A stretch of 36,252 nt of DNA from an uncultured Verrucomicrobiota bacterium (GTDB lineage Bacteria; Verrucomicrobiota; Verrucomicrobiia; Limisphaerales; UBA8199): assembly GCA_903873945.1 (NCBI GenBank), contig CAIQQM010000155.1:1-36252 (forward strand), given 5' to 3'. A model generated the notes under the pieces. The model searched no databases. It saw only the letters and a list, made by a program, of their open reading frames with translations, and had not been told where the DNA came from. Positions within the stretch are counted from its first letter, which is position 1. Each line of letters starts with the position of its first letter. This document shows positions 32,579 to 36,252 of this stretch, piece after piece. The position numbers and the translations under genes were made by a program.

Positions 32579-35341
32579 TCACCCGACCGCGATGTTCACC
32601 AGCTTCCTCGGCAGAACGATCACTTTCTTGATCGTTTTGCCTTCGACGAATGGCTTCACCTTTTCAGAAGATCGGGCTGCCGCTTCCAGCTCGGCTGGTG
32701 TCGCGTTCGCCGGCACCCGGATCACGTCGCGCAGTTTCCCGTTCACCTGGACCGGAATCTCCAGCGTGTCCTCAACCAGCAACGCCGGATCAAACTTCGG
32801 CCAGGCCGCGTAAGTCAGCGCGGAATGCGAAGTGTTCAGCGCGGCGTTCAGCTTTTGCCAAAGTTCCTCTGCAATGTGCGGCGAAAAAGGCTGCAGCAGA
32901 ATCAGGAAATCACGCAGCGCGCTGGCGGGCTTTGTTTCCCACGTCATCGCTTCATTGATGAAAACCATAAGCGCTGAAATCGCGGTGTTAAAGCGCATCC
33001 CGTCGAGGTCTTCGGTCACCTTTTTGATGCAGGCGTGCAGTGTTTTCAATTGCGCCGGCGTTGGCTGTGTGTCTTTGATCGCCGGGTTGAGCTGGATCAG
33101 CTTCAGCAGCTCTTTGCGGTTCTCTGCTGTTGTTTCCGCCTGTTCAAACTCCGTTTCGCTCTTTTCATCCACGAAAAGGCGCCAGGCGCGCCCTAGAAAA
33201 CGATACACCCCTTCCACCCCTTTGGTGCTCCACGGCTTCACCATCTCCAGCGGCCCCATGAACATTTCATACAGCCGGAACGCGTCCGCCCCGTACTCAA
33301 CCAGGATGTCGTCCGGGTTGATCACGTTCCCGCGCGACTTGGACATCTTCTGGCCGTCTTCGCCCAGGATGAGCCCTTGGTTCACCAGCTTGTAAAACGG
33401 TTCGGCGGTTGAAACCTGGCCGAGGTCGAACAGTACCTTGTGCCAGAACCGCGCGTAAAGGAGGTGGAGAACGGCATGCTCAGTCCCGCCAACATAAAGA
33501 TCAACGCCGGGAGTGACCTTTTTGGATTTCGGATTTTCCTCGGTTCCCATCCAGTAACGCTCGGCATTCTTCCCCACATAAGCCCCGTCATTGTGCGCGT
33601 CAAGGTAGCGCAGGTAATACCAACAACTGCCGGCCCATTGCGGCATCGTGTTGGTTTCGCGCTTCGAGCCGTTGGGCAGGTTTAACCAATCCTTTGCCCG
33701 AGCGAGCGGCGGCTGCCCGTCGGGCGTTGGTTTGTAATCGTCCAGTGGCGGTGGGATGACTGGCAGCGAAGCCTCGGGCAGGGCCTCGTGGTAAGGAGTC
33801 CCATCGGACCCGGTCTTCCACACAATCGGAAACGGCTCGCCCCAATACCGCTGCCTGCTGAAAAGCCAGTCGCGTAGTTTGAAGTTGACCGTCTTTTTCC
33901 CGAGGCCCTTCTTTTCCAACCATGCGGTGATCTTCTTTTTCGCTTCCGGTGTGGCTAGGCCGTTCAGCGAAACCTCGGCGCTAGCCGAGTTGACCGAGGT
34001 GCCGTCATCAACGTACCCGTGCCAGTCATTGCCGGCGGGTGGCCTCACCACCTCCACGATCGGAAGGCCGAACCTGGTCGCAAATTCAAAATCGCGCATA
34101 TCATGCCCCGGCACCGCCATGATGGCCCCGGTGCCGTAGCTGATGAGCACATAGTCCGCAATCCAAATCGGGATCCGCTCTTTGTTGACCGGGTTGATGG
34201 CGTGTGCCCCGGTAAAAATCCCCGTCTTTTCTTTGGCCAGCTCGGTCCGTTCAAGATCCGATTTCTTCGCGACTTCGATCCTATAGGCCTCGACGGCGCT
34301 GCGCCGCTCCGCTGTCGTAATTCGCTCGACTAGCTTGTGTTCCGGCGCCAGCACCATGTAGGTTGCGCCAAACAGGGTGTCCGGCCGGGTGGTAAAAACC
34401 CGGATGCGCTCGCCAGTCGTCAATCGTGAATCCGCAATCTCGAAATCGACTTCCGCTCCTTCCGAGCGTCCAATCCAATTCCGCTGCATTTCCTTGAGCG
34501 AATCGCTCCAATCAATCGTTTCGAGGTCTGCCAGCAGCCGTTCTGCGTAAGCCGTGATGCGTAGCATCCATTGGCGCATCGGTTTGCGCGTCACCGGAAA
34601 GCCCCCCACTTCGCTCTTCCCATCGACCACTTCTTCGTTGGCCAGGACCGTGCCAAGCCCTTCGCACCACCAGACCGGCGCCTCGGTGACATAGGCCAGG
34701 CGTTTGGAATCGCGGTAGGCGCGCCGTTTTGTTTCCAGCTCCGCGCTCGCAGCGGCGTTGGCTTCGGACTCAAGCTCTGCCGGGTAGGGAAGCCGTTCGA
34801 TTGGCTCGGCTCGGTTCGTGGCCGGGTTGAACCACGAATTATACAGCTTCAGGAAAATCCACTGTGTCCATTTGAAATACTTTGGGTCGGTCGTATCCAC
34901 CTCGCGGCTCCAGTCGTAGCTGAAGCCCAGCGACTTGATCTGGCGCTTGAAAGTGGCCACGTTTTGCTCCGTCGTCTTTCGCGGATGCTGCCGGGTCTTG
35001 ATGGCGTATTGTTCCGCCGGCAGGCCGAAGGCATCCCAACCCATCGGATGCAGCACATGGTAGCCGCAGGCGCGGCGGTATCGGGCCAGGATGTCCGTCG
35101 CCGTGTAGCCTTCAGGATGGCCGACATGCAGGCCCGCTCCGGACGGGTAGGGGAACATGTCGAGGATGTAGAATTTCGGCAACTGTTCCGGCTTGGTATT
35201 GGGGTGGCGCTGGGCCAAAGGATGGTCTGCAGGAACGGTCTCACCTGGATTCCACGCCCGAAAAGCCTGTTGCTCATCCCATTGGCGTTGCCACTTGGGT
35301 TCAATCAGATGAAACGGATATTGCCGGCGTCCAAATGCCAT
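32579..35341 (-). CDS. leuS: Leucyl-tRNA synthetase
   Basis: Class I aminoacyl-tRNA synthetase of 920 residues that charges tRNA-Leu. The HIGH motif is HVGH (72-75 in [16 protein letters not shown]), KMSKS is intact near 664-668 ([18 protein letters not shown]), and the editing domain lies between, with [22 protein letters not shown] and [13 protein letters not shown]. It is about 50-60 residues longer than the usual bacterial enzyme, from an extra charged stretch near 170-205 ([20 protein letters not shown]) and another near 730-760 ([20 protein letters not shown]). The start [21 protein letters not shown] is the family N-terminus. It is the first gene of the long minus-strand block; upstream is the divergent S1/P1 nuclease. 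Confidence 0.97.
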   Translation of the reverse strand: MAFGRRQYPFHLIEPKWQRQWDEQQAFRAWNPGETVPADHPLAQRHPNTKPEQLPKFYILDMFPYPSGAGLHVGHPEGYTATDILARYRRACGYHVLHPMGWDAFGLPAEQYAIKTRQHPRKTTEQNVATFKRQIKSLGFSYDWSREVDTTDPKYFKWTQWIFLKLYNSWFNPATNRAEPIERLPYPAELESEANAAASAELETKRRAYRDSKRLAYVTEAPVWWCEGLGTVLANEEVVDGKSEVGGFPVTRKPMRQWMLRITAYAERLLADLETIDWSDSLKEMQRNWIGRSEGAEVDFEIADSRLTTGERIRVFTTRPDTLFGATYMVLAPEHKLVERITTAERRSAVEAYRIEVAKKSDLERTELAKEKTGIFTGAHAINPVNKERIPIWIADYVLISYGTGAIMAVPGHDMRDFEFATRFGLPIVEVVRPPAGNDWHGYVDDGTSVNSASAEVSLNGLATPEAKKKITAWLEKKGLGKKTVNFKLRDWLFSRQRYWGEPFPIVWKTGSDGTPYHEALPEASLPVIPPPLDDYKPTPDGQPPLARAKDWLNLPNGSKRETNTMPQWAGSCWYYLRYLDAHNDGAYVGKNAERYWMGTEENPKSKKVTPGVDLYVGGTEHAVLHLLYARFWHKVLFDLGQVSTAEPFYKLVNQGLILGEDGQKMSKSRGNVINPDDILVEYGADAFRLYEMFMGPLEMVKPWSTKGVEGVYRFLGRAWRLFVDEKSETEFEQAETTAENRKELLKLIQLNPAIKDTQPTPAQLKTLHACIKKVTEDLDGMRFNTAISALMVFINEAMTWETKPASALRDFLILLQPFSPHIAEELWQKLNAALNTSHSALTYAAWPKFDPALLVEDTLEIPVQVNGKLRDVIRVPANATPAELEAAARSSEKVKPFVEGKTIKKVIVLPRKLVNIAVG

Positions 35342-35464
35342 AAACCCCGGACTATTGCGGAAAACCAGCGGGGATACAATTCGAATTCATTGCACTGTCG
35401 CAAGACAGCACACCTCACGCTTTCGTTTTTCCCAGTCCCATTTTTTCCTTTCCTCCTTCGTCTC

Positions 35465-35497
35465 AGCGCCGTTAGGCGCGGCATGGCTGTAGAACCC
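35465..35497 (+). repeat. Dispersed palindromic repeat, copy 2
   Basis: agcgccgttaggcgcggcat plus ggctgtagaaccc; same hairpin core (GCGCC-gtta-GGCGC) and same following tgtagaa as the copy at 16444-16476, with only scattered substitutions. Both copies lie in intergenic DNA and in the same orientation. Confidence 0.7.
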
Positions 35498-35657
35498 TTG
35501 AAGCTGGGCCAGACAAACATACAGGCCGAGATCAGCATTGCCCCCAGCCGGCCAGCAGGGCCGCGGGCCGGGCCGGTAGGAGAGAGCATCCGGGCCTTTG
35601 GGAACCGGGGGCGCGTCGGCAGCGCGAGAGGCCTCCCTGCTTTTTTATACACAACTC

Positions 35658-35687
35658 TTGACGCATCCATTTTCGATGTGCTATAAG
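35658..35687 (+). promoter_or_regulatory. Predicted sigma70-type promoter of the S1/P1 nuclease gene
   Basis: TTGACG (35658-35663) and TATAAG (35682-35687) with an 18-base spacer. The start would fall near 35694, leaving a leader of about 43 bases that begins at the C9 run and carries a clear AAAGGA ribosome site at 35725-35731. Confidence 0.6.
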
Positions 35688-35696
35688 AAAAAAGCA

Positions 35697-35705
35697 CCCC
35701 CCCCC
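35697..35705. repeat. C9 homopolymer in the nuclease leader
   Basis: Nine C in a row right at the predicted transcription start. Such runs slip easily during replication and can tune expression, but they also cause sequencing errors. It is the reverse complement of the G9 run at 32462-32470, though the flanks differ. Confidence 0.5.
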
Positions 35706-35736
35706 TTGGAAAAGATTGCGAACAGAAAGGAATAAA

Positions 35737-36252
35737 ATGAAACTAATAATGAAGAAAACCCTGATCGGTCTGTTTGTATGTGTTTGGCTTCCAACCCGTC
35801 TAATGGCCTGGGGTGCCGAAGGGCACATGGTTATCGCACAAATCGCTTACAACCACCTCGACCCCGCCGTAAAAGCCCAATGCGACGCCCTTATTGCGGT
35901 GCCTCTGGCAGCTAACTTGACGAGTACCGGCACCAGCAATTTCGTGACCGCAGCCGCCTGGGCGGACGATTTCAAGAGTACTTTGACGGGCTCAGGCATC
36001 CAGCACTACATTGATTTGCCTTTCAGCCTCGATGGCACCTCGTTTTCCAGCTTCGTGACTCCTGCGTCCAACGTCGTTCAGATGATCAACCTTTGTATCT
36101 CCAACTCGCAGAATATCGCCGTAAGCCAGAGCAACCAGGCCGTCGGCTTGCGGTATCTGATCCACTTCGTGGGCGATATCCAGCAGCCGCTGCATTGTTC
36201 CACCGCCTTCTTTGCCACACAGCCAAGCGGCGATGGCGGTGGCAACGGATTC
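35737..36252 (+). CDS. Secreted S1/P1-type nuclease, 3' truncated by window
   Basis: The frame is open from the ATG to the window end (172 codons) with no stop, so the 3' part is missing; P1-type nucleases usually run to 270-400 residues. The signal peptide (KKTLIGLFVCVWLPTRLMA) is followed by W25, which would be the mature N-terminus; in P1 nuclease the N-terminal Trp is a zinc ligand. Other expected ligands are visible: H30 (WGAEGH), D77 (AAWADDF), H90 (IQHYIDLP), and H143, D147 and H153 in HFVGDIQQPLH, at the spacing seen in the family. The enzyme should cut single-stranded DNA and RNA and remove 3'-phosphates outside the cytoplasm. A good AAAGGA precedes the ATG by six bases. The gene is divergent from leuS. 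Confidence 0.93.
   Translation, partial: MKLIMKKTLIGLFVCVWLPTRLMAWGAEGHMVIAQIAYNHLDPAVKAQCDALIAVPLAANLTSTGTSNFVTAAAWADDFKSTLTGSGIQHYIDLPFSLDGTSFSSFVTPASNVVQMINLCISNSQNIAVSQSNQAVGLRYLIHFVGDIQQPLHCSTAFFATQPSGDGGGNGF

Larger units (their letters stand above)
35342..35736. other. Divergent intergenic region between leuS and the S1/P1 nuclease
   Basis: 395 bp without a gene. It contains the second palindromic repeat (35465-35497), a very GC-rich stretch around 35540-35620, the nuclease promoter (35658-35687) and a C9 run in the presumed leader. A T-box for leuS would be the interesting possibility, but I did not see the conserved T-box bulge sequence on the minus strand. The long minus ORF across it looks like a shadow. 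Confidence 0.55.

Noticed and set aside
35342-35460. Possible T-box or leader regulation upstream of leuS
   Set aside because: No conserved T-box sequence or terminator/antiterminator pair was seen on the minus strand.
34571-35686. Plus-strand ORF of 371 codons across the start of leuS
   Set aside because: Antisense to the conserved LeuRS catalytic core; it also runs through the palindromic repeat and the nuclease promoter.

Overview
The window looks like a chromosomal piece of a Verrucomicrobiota bacterium (Pedosphaera/Limisphaerales-like). The basis is a set of genes typical of that phylum: a Minf_1886 (TIGR04138-type) protein, a TIGR03790 protein, a DUF2723 membrane protein with a TPR tail, a conserved NRLTKQEQ microprotein, and short palindromic repeats of the 'gcgccgttaggcgcgacat' kind. 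The window is fairly GC-rich, except for one AT-richer island inside a transposon. The assignment is inferred from family membership, not from a search.

Layout. (1) 1-5195, plus strand: two tandem RND (AcrB/MdtB-MdtC type) pumps, the first cut by the window edge. (2) 5259-7814: a complete insertion element of about 2.54 kb with 19-bp perfect inverted repeats and an 8-bp direct target duplication. It holds an IS1-like DDE transposase and three passenger genes, one a ClpP-fold SDH_sah-type serine protease. This is the most unusual part of the window. (3) 7997-14626, minus strand: a five-gene run of MBL hydrolase, TIGR03790-TPR protein, secreted trypsin-like protease, DUF3352-like secreted protein, and an M50 membrane metalloprotease with a C-terminal zinc ribbon. 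(4) 14747-16417, plus: recN. (5) 16743-21339, plus: a four-gene BMP-type ABC importer (binding protein, double ATPase, two permeases), probably for nucleosides. (6) 21550-24411, plus: DUF2723-TPR membrane protein. (7) 24575-35341, minus: a long housekeeping block, in transcription order leuS, a 47-codon membrane microprotein, Minf_1886, M16 protease, SRP RNA (ffs), dnaX, ebfC, recR, HAD phosphatase, rhomboid protease. The order ffs-dnaX-ebfC-recR matches the classical Bacillus arrangement. (8) 35737-end, plus: the start of a secreted S1/P1 nuclease with a good promoter and a C9 tract in its leader.

How the parts relate. The transposon sits in the convergent gap between the RND operon and the M50 gene and breaks no visible gene. 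Its transposase is read from a near-consensus promoter whose predicted start is the A of the ATG, with a perfect palindrome between -35 and -10, which suggests a leaderless and possibly self-regulated mRNA. The DnaX zinc module is also odd: two of the four cysteines are aspartates at the same spacing.
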